From contig CANQTN010000002.1 in assembly GCA_947626815.1 (NCBI GenBank), forward strand, positions 62,001 to 126,000: a DNA stretch of 64,000 nt. Direction: 5' to 3'. Shown piece by piece: positions 51,651 to 60,533 of this stretch. The notes beneath the pieces were generated by a model. The model did no database searches. It worked only from the letters and a program-made list of their open reading frames with translations, and had not been told where the DNA came from. Each line of letters begins with the position of its first letter. Within the stretch, counting starts at the first letter, position 1. Made by a program: the position numbers and the translations under genes. Source of the DNA: an uncultured Clostridia bacterium (GTDB lineage Bacteria > Bacillota > Clostridia > TANB77 > CAG-508).

Positions 51651-51728
51651 TTATGTTAATAAGGTATTACACTTTTACTTTTTTGTCAAGTACTTTTTCT
51701 CGTTTTTTTTAGGCATTTTCGTTTTTTA

Positions 51729-51757
51729 TTGATTTATTATATAAAAAAATATATAAT
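51729..51757 (+). promoter_or_regulatory. Promoter giving a probable leaderless mRNA
   Basis: TTGATT (51729-51734) and TATAAT (51752-51757) with a 17-base spacer lie so close to the ATG at 51764 that transcription would start at or near the start codon. No ribosome site is visible. Confidence 0.5.
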
Positions 51758-51763
51758 TAATTT

Positions 51764-52657
51764 ATGGAATTGAAACACATAATAAATCAAAATGAAAAAA
51801 ATGAAACTATAAATAGTATATTAACAAATCAATTGCAAATATCTAACAAACTTTTAAACAAACTAATAAAAAATAAATCCATATTTTTAAATGGGCTTAT
51901 TTGTGATACTCGAAATAAAGCTTTACATGGTGATGTTTTAATAATAGATTTAAATAATAAAGAAGATAATTCTAATATTATATCTACAAAAATGGACTTA
52001 AATATTATTTTTGAAGATGAATGGATGCTTGTTGTAGACAAGCCTGCTGGTATTCCTATACATCCATCTACATCACATTATACAGATTCATTATCTAATG
52101 GAATAAAATTTTATTTTGATTCAATAAATTTATCTAAAAAAGTAAGACCTATTAATCGCTTAGATTTAAATACTTCTGGTATAGTTATTTTTGCAAAATG
52201 TGAATATATACAAGAAATGTTTATTAAGCAAATGAATATTAAAACTTTTAAAAAGGAATATATTTGTTTAGTAAATGGTTTTTTAAAGCAAAAAAAAGAT
52301 ACTATTTCTTTACCTATTGCAAGAAAATTAGGAAGTATTATAGAAAGATGCATTGATAAACAAAATGGTCAACCATCTATTACACATTATGAAGTTATTA
52401 ATGAATTTTCAGTTAATAATTTAAAATACAGTTTAGTAAAATGTTTCTTAGAAACTGGTCGAACACATCAAATTAGAGTTCACATGAAAGCAATTGGACA
52501 TCCTTTGCTTGGAGATACTTTATATGATACTAATTCTACTTTAATTAATAGGCAAGCTTTACATAGTTATAAAATAGAATGTATACATCCTATTACTAAA
52601 AAATCTTTAATTTTTGTATCTGAATTACCTGAGGATATAAAAAAACTTATAAATTGA
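51764..52657 (+). CDS. RluA-family pseudouridine synthase
   Basis: 297-residue enzyme converting uridine to pseudouridine in rRNA or tRNA. An S4-like N-terminal domain is followed by the catalytic motif PINRLDLNTSGIVIFAK, with its Asp, and LETGRTHQIRVHMKAIGHPLLGD. Close to the RluD type, but the target uridine cannot be inferred. Translation probably starts from a leaderless message. Confidence 0.85.
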   Translation: MELKHIINQNEKNETINSILTNQLQISNKLLNKLIKNKSIFLNGLICDTRNKALHGDVLIIDLNNKEDNSNIISTKMDLNIIFEDEWMLVVDKPAGIPIHPSTSHYTDSLSNGIKFYFDSINLSKKVRPINRLDLNTSGIVIFAKCEYIQEMFIKQMNIKTFKKEYICLVNGFLKQKKDTISLPIARKLGSIIERCIDKQNGQPSITHYEVINEFSVNNLKYSLVKCFLETGRTHQIRVHMKAIGHPLLGDTLYDTNSTLINRQALHSYKIECIHPITKKSLIFVSELPEDIKKLIN

Positions 52658-52678
52658 AATTAAATTTTTAATAAATCT

Positions 52679-52746
52679 TTGTTACTAGTCACATTTTAGA
52701 AATATATCAAATAAAAAAATAGATTAATAACATTGACTAGTAACAA
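52679..52746. repeat. 13-bp inverted repeat between the synthase and trxA
   Basis: TTGTTACTAGTCA (52679-52691) and TGACTAGTAACAA (52734-52746) are perfect complements separated by 42 bases between two convergent genes. No T tract follows. It could be an RNA stem; it may also be a remnant of the larger palindrome family, which also ends in GTTAC. Confidence 0.55.
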
Positions 52747-52760
52747 TTGTTTGTATAATT

Positions 52761-53066
52761 TTATTGCAAAGCATTTAGTATTTCATTTTTATCTGTAACA
52801 CCAACAAATGTTTTTTCTATTTCTCCGTTATTTACTATCCAAATTGTTGGTATTGTCATTATGTCATATTCTATTGCTAAATTTTGATTTTCATCTATAT
52901 TTACTTTTCCTACTTTTATTGTATTTTCATTTGCAATTTCATCTATCACTGGTGACATTGTTTGGCATGGTCCACACCAATCAGCATAAAAATCTACCAA
53001 AACCTTTTCTTTAGAGTTTAGGATTTCTTCTTCAAAATTTTCTTCATTTATTGTTAATACATTCAT
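52761..53066 (-). CDS. trxA: Thioredoxin
   Basis: 101-residue redox protein with the active site WCGPC (DFYADWCGPCQTM), the cis-proline region MTIPTIW and a complete thioredoxin fold. GGAGGTAATAAC upstream. A stand-alone gene with no reductase gene nearby. Confidence 0.93.
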   Translation of the reverse strand: MNVLTINEENFEEEILNSKEKVLVDFYADWCGPCQTMSPVIDEIANENTIKVGKVNIDENQNLAIEYDIMTIPTIWIVNNGEIEKTFVGVTDKNEILNALQ

Positions 53067-53202
53067 GTTATTACCTCCTCAACATATTATTGTTATTATG
53101 TCATATTTTATCATAAATTATTTCTTTTATATTTATTTTTTGCTAAATCTTTAATTTTATTCAATTCTATTATATAAGGTAATAATCGAAATAAGTTTAT
53201 TT

Positions 53203-53541
53203 TTAATAGTAATGATATCTATTAGTGTTGCTTGTAGTTCCACCATACATTCCTGTTGTTGAAATTGTAACAAATTTTATTGAATAAATATCACAGTATA
53301 TTAAACTATCATTTTCTAATGAACGTAGTAATATGTAACTCGCCCCAACATCAGCTAATATTCCAATCCTATCAACTAAATTATTAGTTCCAATTAAAAA
53401 TTCTACTCTCATAAGTCTTCCAATATATTCCCTTAAAAATGCTGGCGTATATATTGAATTTGTTAAAATTTCAGGTGAATCTTGATTAATATCCACCTGC
53501 CTTGTTTCTCTTCTGTTTTGTTTTTCATCAAAATCTGGCAT
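53203..53541 (-). CDS. gerQ: GerQ-type spore coat/germination protein
   Basis: 112-residue protein resembling GerQ (YwdL), which in Bacillus is needed for CwlJ function in spore germination. The alternating beta pattern MRVEFLIGTNNLVDRIGILADVGASYILLRS...IYCDIYSIKFVTI matches the family's core. The cwlJ gene lies 27 bp upstream in the same orientation, supporting the call. The C-terminus is Gly/Thr/Asn/Tyr-rich, typical for coat proteins. Confidence 0.75.
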   Translation of the reverse strand: MPDFDEKQNRRETRQVDINQDSPEILTNSIYTPAFLREYIGRLMRVEFLIGTNNLVDRIGILADVGASYILLRSLENDSLIYCDIYSIKFVTISTTGMYGGTTSNTNRYHYY

Positions 53542-53568
53542 TGTTTTACCTCCTCTATAAAATAATAT

Positions 53569-54018
53569 TTATGTTTGTGAATATTTAGAAGTAGGTCTAT
53601 AAAAACAATGTTTTCCAAGTCTTGTTTTAAATGTTCCTGAACCATTACTTGGAAAAGTTTTACTACAATTTGGTTTAAATGGATTCAAGTACCACAAACA
53701 ATCTCCTACTTCATTTAATTTATTTCCAGAAAGTGCCCAATCTGCAATATAATAATGTATTTCTGTTGGATTCATATTATAAATATTTTGCGAATTATAT
53801 TGATTTCTTAACGTTTCTGTTGCACAATCAAATTGTCCTGGTTGAAAGATAATATTTCTTACATTTCCTCCTTGCGAAATTCTAGCATATTCTCCTTCTG
53901 AAGCATTTACTCTATTTATAGTTATAGTTGCAACTGCCTTCATTCCGATTATCTCCTTCTCCGTCCGTGCTTCACATTGTATAATTCTTGCTAATAGTTC
54001 TCTATCTGAATAAGCCAT
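53569..54018 (-). CDS. cwlJ: Cell-wall hydrolase CwlJ, with three CGG +1 sites that restore the frame
   Basis: Spore-cortex lytic enzyme needed in germination; lies before gerQ. MAYSDRELLARIIQCEA opens the protein, and GMKAVATITINRV and IIFQPGQFDC follow, as in clostridial CwlJ. Between them the zero frame reads RTEKEII with CGG at 53967-53965 and no stop. If each CGG is read as a +1 site, three occur (53967-53965, 53963-53961, 53947-53945) and their shifts add up to three, returning to the original frame. The alternative segment is GGEGDNG, and the motif becomes CEAGGEGDNGMKAVAT, the SleB/CwlJ active-site region with its Glu in EAGGE. The uninterrupted zero frame hides this. About 148 residues. 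Confidence 0.9.
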   Translation of the reverse strand: MAYSDRELLARIIQCEARTEKEIIGMKAVATITINRVNASEGEYARISQGGNVRNIIFQPGQFDCATETLRNQYNSQNIYNMNPTEIHYYIADWALSGNKLNEVGDCLWYLNPFKPNCSKTFPSNGSGTFKTRLGKHCFYRPTSKYSQT

Positions 54019-54151
54019 AAAATCACTCCAATACTAAATTATGCAATATTTAGTCTTATATTAAAACTAATATCAACTAAATCATATTAAAACTTCAAGT
54101 ATTTTGTTACATTTATTATAATTATATGATATAATTTTTTTGGTGATAAAG

Positions 54152-54679
54152 TTGAAAATATTATTTAAAAATACAACTCGATATACAAAAAAAGTGTATG
54201 ACAAATTTCTTGAGTTTCATAGAAAAAAGTATAGAATTCCATATATTGCATTTAATGTTATAATAATTGCATGTATTTTATTTTGTTTAATTCTTCAAAT
54301 TCAATATCATAATTTTAATGTTGCAATTTTAATATGTGTTATACTTACTGTATTTATTCTTTGGAGATATTTGCATCCTATTTTTGAAATTGAAAAAGAA
54401 TACAAAAGTGATAAAATTAAAAATGAAAAAGTTTTTACTTTTAAATTTTATGATAATTATATGACTTGTGAAGATTTAAAACATATTTCAAAATATAAAT
54501 ATTATAGATTAAGGAAAATTTTTGAAACTGACGATTTTTTCTATATATATCTTAATAAAAGCCATGCTTTTTTATTAGATAAATCATCTTTTAGTAATAA
54601 TTGTTCTTCAGACTTTTCTATTTTTATTAAAAATAAATGTTTGATGCGTTATTCAAAAGTTATAAAAAAACAAAATTAA
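54152..54679 (+). CDS. YcxB-like membrane protein
   Basis: 175-residue protein with two membrane helices (about residues 28-70) and a C-terminal soluble region (VFTFKFYDNYMTCED, FYIYLNKSHAFLLDKSSF) as in YcxB-domain proteins. The TTG at 54152 has GGTGATAAAG before it. Function unknown. Confidence 0.55.
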   Translation: MKILFKNTTRYTKKVYDKFLEFHRKKYRIPYIAFNVIIIACILFCLILQIQYHNFNVAILICVILTVFILWRYLHPIFEIEKEYKSDKIKNEKVFTFKFYDNYMTCEDLKHISKYKYYRLRKIFETDDFFYIYLNKSHAFLLDKSSFSNNCSSDFSIFIKNKCLMRYSKVIKKQN

Positions 54680-54903
54680 CATTTTCTAAAAGTAACAGTT
54701 CAATGGTACAAATGGTCAATGATAATATATTATTTATGCAGTAACAATTCGGGGGGGACCAACAAAGTACAGATTGTACATAAAATTTCATAATTTATTA
54801 TAGAATTTTATGTACAATCTGTATGCAGTTGGGAGTTACAAATAAATAATATATTATCATTGACCATTTAGTCTAAGAAGCAAAGTTTTTTAGAAAATGT
54901 TAA
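54676..54903 (+). repeat. Large palindromic repeat, copy B
   Basis: Core 54714-54865 with a 24-bp perfect outer stem (GGTCAATGATAATATATTAT...), an inner stem (GTACAGATTGTACATAAAAT and complement) and the bulge AATTCGGGGGGG-A. The arms extend to TTAACATTTTCTAAAA and TTTTAGAAAATGTTAA. It lies between convergent genes and touches the end of the nucleotidase gene. Confidence 0.85.
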
Positions 54904-55709
54904 TTATTTAATAAATATTTTTTTATTGTTTGAAAACAAGCATCTTCATCTGTTAGCACTACATCAAAAGTATTGTTATATATTTCTAATACATTTTCTG
55001 TTTTATCATCTAATATTCCAATTTTTAAAGTAGAATCCCATTCATTTTTATTGACCATGTTTTCATCTTCTTTTAGGTCTCCTATTAAAATTTTATATTT
55101 CTTATTTTTTATATTTTCTGTTTGTTCTTTTGTTAGTTTAAATTTCATGTTTTTATTTAATGTATGTATTATCTTGGAATTATCAAATTTTTTAGCATTT
55201 TCGTTTTTATCGAATTCAATGAAATTACTAATAATATATATGTTATCAAAATAATAATTTTGTTGTTTCAAAGCTTCTTCAATTACGTTTCCAATTCCAG
55301 CTGATAAAATTATAATTGGAATATTTTCTTTTTTTGCATTTGTAAAAAATTCTTTTGTGCCATTTCTAAAAATAAGTTTTTCTTGGCTAATACTTTTTCT
55401 AACTGATTCAATCATTCTGCTTTGTGTTAAATTATATTTACTATATAAGTTCATACAATGTTCATACCATTCTACCATTGCTTTTGTTTTTTCTTCTACT
55501 GTTATAGTATAATCTATTTCAATTGGTCTATATTTTTCATATAATTTTTGCATTTCATCTTTAAAATTATCACTTAATAAGTTTCCAGCTATTGCCCACG
55601 AATCTAAGCTATTATGACTTGTAATTGTTTTATCAAAATCGCTAATTATATATGTATTATATTTATTTATATCTAAAGTTTGTAATTTATTTGAATTTAT
55701 ATATATCAT
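54900..55709 (-). CDS. Pyrimidine 5'-nucleotidase-like HAD phosphatase (UMPH-1 family)
   Basis: 269-residue HAD enzyme. Motif I SDFDKTITSHNS (near residue 23), the cap region YRPIEIDYTITVEEKTKAMVEWYE, motif II LSAGIGNVI, motif III/IV IGDLKEDENM. These match eukaryotic-type pyrimidine 5'-nucleotidases (cN-III), which occur sporadically in bacteria. Function in salvage of nucleotides is inferred. Its stop codon lies inside repeat copy B. Confidence 0.75.
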   Translation of the reverse strand: MIYINSNKLQTLDINKYNTYIISDFDKTITSHNSLDSWAIAGNLLSDNFKDEMQKLYEKYRPIEIDYTITVEEKTKAMVEWYEHCMNLYSKYNLTQSRMIESVRKSISQEKLIFRNGTKEFFTNAKKENIPIIILSAGIGNVIEEALKQQNYYFDNIYIISNFIEFDKNENAKKFDNSKIIHTLNKNMKFKLTKEQTENIKNKKYKILIGDLKEDENMVNKNEWDSTLKIGILDDKTENVLEIYNNTFDVVLTDEDACFQTIKKYLLNN

Positions 55710-55833
55710 ACTTTATACACTCCTTTTTTGCTATTATATCACAAAAAGATTATACTAGAAATCTCTTTTGACATATTTTTTTATTATGGTATAATGATTG
55801 CAAATAAATTACAACACTAAAGGAGAAATGGAT

Positions 55834-57156
55834 ATGAAAAACTTTTTTATTATTTGTATTATAAAATTTTTACATATATTATTGAAAATTGCTAAAAAAA
55901 ATGGAGGTAATATTTTAGGCAAAATTGCTTATAAACTAAATCCAAATATTCTTAAATATTTTAAAATAAGTTGTCCTATTATAGCTGTTACAGCTACAAA
56001 TCGGGAAAACAATGACAAATAATGCTATATGCCATGTTTTTAAAAACGCTGGTAAGAAGATTATTAGTAATAATGAAGGTAATAATATGGAAACTGGTAT
56101 TTTATCTACTCTTTTAAAGCATTGCAGTTTATTTGGAAAAATTGATGCAGATTTTTTAATTTTTGAAGTTGATGAAGGTTATGTTCCTATTATTTTTAAT
56201 AAAATTAAATTAGATACATTAGTTGTTCTTGATTTCTTTAGAGATCAATTAGATAGAAATGGTGAAGTAGAATCTTTAATTTTAAAAATAAATGAATTTT
56301 TAAAAACTTATAATGGAAATTTAATACTTAATAATGATGATCCAAATGTTTCAAGACTTCGGACATGCTAATCCAAAAAATAATAATGTCTATTACTTTA
56401 GTGTTGAAAAATATGATTATGCAACTACTAGTATGAAAGAAGCTGGTGAAGGAAAATTTTGTCCATTTTGCAATACACGTATTGAATATGAGTTCTATCA
56501 ATACTCTCATATTGGAAAATTTAAATGTCCAAATTGTAACTATGGTGAAAACAAAATATATAAATTAGCAACTAATATTGATTTAAAAAATAGAAAATTT
56601 GATGTTGATGGAATTACATATAACATTAAATTTAATAGTATTTATAATGTTTATAATTTATTAGCTGTCATAGCCTGTAGTTCACTTTACAATATTGATG
56701 CTGACATTATAAAACAATCTTTATCTACTTTTGTACTTAATAATGGCAGATTAGAAGAAATTGAAATTAATAATATTCCAACCATTATAAATTTAGCTAA
56801 AAATCCTACTGGTTGTAATGTTAGTTTAAGAATTTTAAATGAAGATAATGAACAAAAAGAATTGTTATTTGTTTTAAATGATAATGTTGCTGATGGACAT
56901 GATGTTTCATGGATTTGGGATATTAATTTTGATAATTTAAATAATGTAAGTAGAATTGTAACTTCTCGGTACACGTGCTTATGATATCGCAATTAGAATA
57001 AAAACTTCTGGTTTTCCTATTGATAAAATTGAATCATATTTAGATTTAAAAAATGCTATTAATAGTTTTTATTCTACAAGTGTAAAAAAATACGTCATTG
57101 CAAATTATACAGCATTGCAACCTATAAGGTCTGAAATTTTAAAATTAAAATCGTAA
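55834..57156 (+). CDS. murT: Lipid II isoglutaminyl synthase subunit MurT, read through three CGG +1 sites
   Basis: Mur-ligase-like subunit that with GatD amidates D-Glu of lipid II. About 439 residues. CGG at 56002-56004 falls in the ATP loop: the zero frame gives TNRENNDK and a stop, while skipping the C gives TNGKTMTNNA. CGG at 56360-56362 follows DDPNVSRL and gives GHANPKNNN. CGG at 56967-56969 follows RIVTS and gives GTRAYDIAIRI. All three residues are glycine positions in the family. A four-Cys zinc ribbon (CPFCNTRI, CPNCNYG) is present. Ribosome site AGGAG at 55821 and ATG at 55834. gatD follows 11 bp downstream. Confidence 0.95.
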
Positions 57157-57167
57157 AGGAGTTTTAT

Positions 57168-57909
57168 ATGAAAGAATTAAAAATATTGTATCTTTATCCA
57201 GATATTTTAGAATTATATGGAGATTTTGGTAATATTCAAGTATTACGTTATCGTTTAGAACAACGTGGCTTTAATGCAGTAATTGAAACATACTCAATAG
57301 GTGATGCATCTCCTAATTTTAAAGACTATGATTTAGTTTTTGCACGGTGGTGGTGCTGATCAGGAACAAGAAATTTTGTCAAAAGATTTTATTAACTATA
57401 AAACTTCTATAAAAGAAGCCATTGATAGTGGTACATTTTTCTTACTAATTTGTGGTGCTTATCAATTGTTTGGAAAATATTATAAAAATGTTGAAGGTCA
57501 AATTATACCTGGCCTAGAAATTTTTAATTATTATACAGAAGCAATTAATGATAGGAATAAACGATGTATTGGTAATATTGTTATAGAAGCTGAATTAAAT
57601 GGTGAAAAGACTAAAGTTATTGGTTTTGAAAATCATGGTGGACAAACTTTTGATGTTGATACACCTTTTGGAAATGTATTATTGGGTAATGGCAATAAAT
57701 TTGGAGATTCTAAAGAAGGTTTTTTTAAAACAAATGTTATTGCAACTTATTTACATGGTCCTCTACTTGCCAAAAATCCTAAACTTGCTGATTATATTAT
57801 TAAATATTGCTTAGATAGAAAATATAACGAAGATATTATCTTAAAACCTCTAAATGATGAATTTGAAAATAACTGTAGAAAGCAATTATTAGAAAGATTT
57901 AAATGTTAG
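57168..57909 (+). CDS. gatD: Lipid II isoglutaminyl synthase subunit GatD, read through a CGG +1 site
   Basis: Class I glutamine amidotransferase (CobB/CobQ-like) that supplies ammonia to MurT. 246 residues: LKILYLYPDILELYGDFGN at the start, CGG at 57345-57347 after YDLVFA; the zero frame stops three codons later. Skipping the C gives glycine then GGADQEQEILSKD, the conserved GGG-D-x-x-Q motif. The nucleophile Cys is in LLICGAYQLFG and the His in ATYLHGPLLAKNP. AAAGGAG precedes its ATG. It is cotranscribed with murT, which carries three further sites. Confidence 0.95.
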
Positions 57910-57918
57910 TAAAAAAAT

Positions 57919-58123
57919 TTGCTTTTTAGAAGTTACAGTTCGCTGGTCAATGATAATATATTATTTATTTGTAACTCCCAACTGCATACAGATTGTACCT
58001 AAAATTTTATAATAAATTATAAAATTTTATTAACAAGCTGTAATTTGTTGGTCCCCCCGAATTGTTACTGCATAAATAATATATTATCATTGACAAGTAG
58101 AGTGTAACTTCTAGAAAATGCAA
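57919..58123 (-). repeat. Large palindromic repeat, copy C
   Basis: Core 57945-58094; bulge read on the minus strand as AATTCGGGGGGA. The outer arms extend to TTGCTTTTTAGAAGTTACA and its near complement. It fills the gap between the convergent gatD and nrdD genes and may terminate both. Confidence 0.85.
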
Positions 58124-58136
58124 TTCCGTTTTTTTG

Positions 58137-60263
58137 TTATAAATGCATTACTCTTTGTTTAATTTCTTTTGTTTTTCCAACATTCCAAAAATTTTCTCCT
58201 AAATATCCGCAAGTTCTTCTTACAACTGTTAATTTTGTATGATCTTTGTTTCCGCAATTTGGACATTCCCATTCATTATCTTTATTTATAATAATTTCTC
58301 CATCAAATTCACATTCATGGCAAAAGTCAGATTTTGTATTAAACTCAGCATATTGAATATTATCATATATAAATTTAACTACTGTTTCTAATGCTTCAAG
58401 ATTTTTGTTCATATTTGGAATTTCAATATATGAAATTGCTCCTCCTGATGATATTTTTTGAAATTCACTTTCAAATGATAATTTTTCAAATGCATCTATT
58501 TTTTCTCTGACATCTACATGATAAGAATTGGTATAATATCCTTTGTCTGTAACATCCTTAATAGTTCCAAATCTTTCTTTGTCTATTCTTGCAAATTTAT
58601 AACATAGACTTTCTGCTGGAGTACCATATAAGGCAAATCCTATATTTGTTTCTTTTTTCCATCTATTTACTGTTTCTCTTAAATATTTCATTACTTTAAT
58701 TGCAAATTCATGTCCTTCTGAACTTGTATGAGATTTTCCTGTCATTAATTTAGTTACTTCATATAATCCAATGTATCCTAGTGAAAGTGTTGAATATCCT
58801 CCAAATAATAATTTATCAATTTTTTCTCCTTTTTTTAAACGTGCAATTGCTCCATATTGCCAATGTATAGGACTTATATCTGATTTTGTTCCTAATAATG
58901 CATAATGTCTACACATTAATGCTTCTCTGCAAAGTTCTAGTCTTTCTTCTAGTTCCTTCCAAAATTTATCTATATGTCCTTCTGCTACTATTCCTATTTG
59001 TGGTAAGTTTATACTTACAACTCCTTGATTAAATCTTCCTTCAAATTTATAGTTTCCATTTTCATCTTTCCAAGGTGATAAAAAACTTCTGCATCCCATT
59101 GGACTAAATACATTTCCTTCATAATTTTCCCTCATTTTTTTTGCTGAAATATAATCTGGATACATTCTTTTTGCTGAACATTTTACTGCAAGTTTAGTTA
59201 AATAATCATATTCTCCCCCTGACAAATTATTAAATTCATCTAATACATATACTAACTTTGGAAATGCTGGTGTTACATATACTCCTTTTTCATTTTTAAT
59301 TCCTTCATATCTTTGGCGAATAACTTCTTCAATTATCATTGCATTTTCTTTTATATATGGGTCATCTTTTTCTAAATGTAAAAATAATGTTACAAATGGT
59401 GATTGTCCATTTGTTGTCATTAATGTATTTATTTGATATTGAATTGTTTGAATTCCTGATTTTAATTCTACTTTTAATCTATCTTGAACAATATTTTCTA
59501 TGAGTTCATCAGATATTTTTCCTTTATATTTTTCTTGCATCTCATTTTTAAATTTTTCATAACTTTTTCTTAAATATTTTCCTAAATGAATTAAATCTAC
59601 AGACTGTCCTCCATATTGGTTGCTTGCTACAGTTGCAATAATCTGAGTCACTACTGTACATGCTACTTGAAAGCTTTTTGGTGTTTCTATCATTTTGCCA
59701 TTCATGACAGTTCCATTATCTAACATATCTTCTATATTTATTAAGCAACAATTAAAAATAGGTTGTACAAAATAGTCTGCATCATGAAAATGTAAAATTC
59801 CTTCATTATCTGCCTTTACTATTTTTTCTGGAAGCAAAAGTCTTTTTGTTAAATCTCTTGATACTTCTCCTGCTATATAATCCCTTTGAGTTGATGCAAG
59901 CAAAGTGTTTTTATTTGAATTTTCTTCTGTTAATTCTTTGTTATCATTTCTTATTAAACCTAAAATTGATTCATCTGTAGTATTTTGTTTTCTAACTAAA
60001 GCTCTTGTATATCTATATACTATATATTTTTTAGATAATTCATATTTACCTATTTCCATTAATTTTGCTTCAATAATATCTTGTATATCTTCTACAAGCA
60101 TTCTTTTCTTGCCAAGTTCTTCAATATATTTTATAATTTCTTCTATTTCTTCTTTAGAAGCTCTTTCTTTTTGTCTTACTTCTTTATTGGCTTTTTCAAT
60201 AGCAATTTCAATTTTCTCTCTATTGTAGTCTACTGCTCTTCCATCCCTTTTTATAATTTTCAT
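58137..60263 (-). CDS. nrdD: Anaerobic (class III) ribonucleoside-triphosphate reductase
   Basis: Glycyl-radical enzyme reducing ribonucleotides without oxygen. About 708 residues: N-terminal ATP-cone (MKIIKRDGRAVDYNREKIEIA), glycyl-radical core, C-terminal zinc ribbon (CHECEF and CPNCGN) and the radical-site region RRTCGYLGENFWNVGK near the end. The activating enzyme gene nrdG, usually next to it, is not in the window. Start at ATG 60263, not the upstream GTG. Promoter region shares a GTTGC-type operator with the divergent Crp/Fnr gene. Confidence 0.95.
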   Translation of the reverse strand: MKIIKRDGRAVDYNREKIEIAIEKANKEVRQKERASKEEIEEIIKYIEELGKKRMLVEDIQDIIEAKLMEIGKYELSKKYIVYRYTRALVRKQNTTDESILGLIRNDNKELTEENSNKNTLLASTQRDYIAGEVSRDLTKRLLLPEKIVKADNEGILHFHDADYFVQPIFNCCLINIEDMLDNGTVMNGKMIETPKSFQVACTVVTQIIATVASNQYGGQSVDLIHLGKYLRKSYEKFKNEMQEKYKGKISDELIENIVQDRLKVELKSGIQTIQYQINTLMTTNGQSPFVTLFLHLEKDDPYIKENAMIIEEVIRQRYEGIKNEKGVYVTPAFPKLVYVLDEFNNLSGGEYDYLTKLAVKCSAKRMYPDYISAKKMRENYEGNVFSPMGCRSFLSPWKDENGNYKFEGRFNQGVVSINLPQIGIVAEGHIDKFWKELEERLELCREALMCRHYALLGTKSDISPIHWQYGAIARLKKGEKIDKLLFGGYSTLSLGYIGLYEVTKLMTGKSHTSSEGHEFAIKVMKYLRETVNRWKKETNIGFALYGTPAESLCYKFARIDKERFGTIKDVTDKGYYTNSYHVDVREKIDAFEKLSFESEFQKISSGGAISYIEIPNMNKNLEALETVVKFIYDNIQYAEFNTKSDFCHECEFDGEIIINKDNEWECPNCGNKDHTKLTVVRRTCGYLGENFWNVGKTKEIKQRVMHL

Positions 60264-60345
60264 CTTCAACACCATTCCTTCCTAAGGTTTAAACTTTCCT
60301 TTTCATTTTAACAAGTTTTATTATATATTATCTTTTTTCTTTTTC

Positions 60346-60361
60346 TGTTGCAAAAGCAACT
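60346..60361. promoter_or_regulatory. GTTGC-AAAA-GCAAC operator-like site near nrdD
   Basis: Two GTTGC/GCAAC arms around AAAA lie about 85 bases upstream of nrdD. They resemble the half-sites of the palindrome at 60487, suggesting one regulator binds both. Confidence 0.55.
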
Positions 60362-60486
60362 TTTTATTTTTATTTTTTTCTACTTTAACCTTCTTGTAGT
60401 ATTTTGTCGATTATTACATTTATGTTACAATGTAATTACAATATCATTACTATTATAAATATTTGATTTTTCAAATTGTTTTTGAA

Positions 60487-60508
60487 TAAAGTTGCAATTG
60501 CAACTTTA
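60487..60508. promoter_or_regulatory. 22-bp perfect palindrome overlapping the Crp/Fnr-gene promoter
   Basis: TAAAGTTGCAA followed by its exact complement TTGCAACTTTA. It covers the -35 box (TTGCAA, 60492-60497) of a promoter with TATAAT at 60515-60520 (17-base spacer). Position fits an autoregulatory operator for the Crp/Fnr-like gene that begins at about 60534. Shares GTTGC-x-GCAAC with the site at 60346. Confidence 0.75.
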
Positions 60509-60533
60509 CTGATATATAATATGTATAATAATA

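Noticed and set aside
53945..53967. cwlJ as a counterexample with a normal CGG arginine
   Set aside because: Three CGG codons in consecutive shifted frames restore the original frame and give the expected EAGGEG motif, so it supports the rule.
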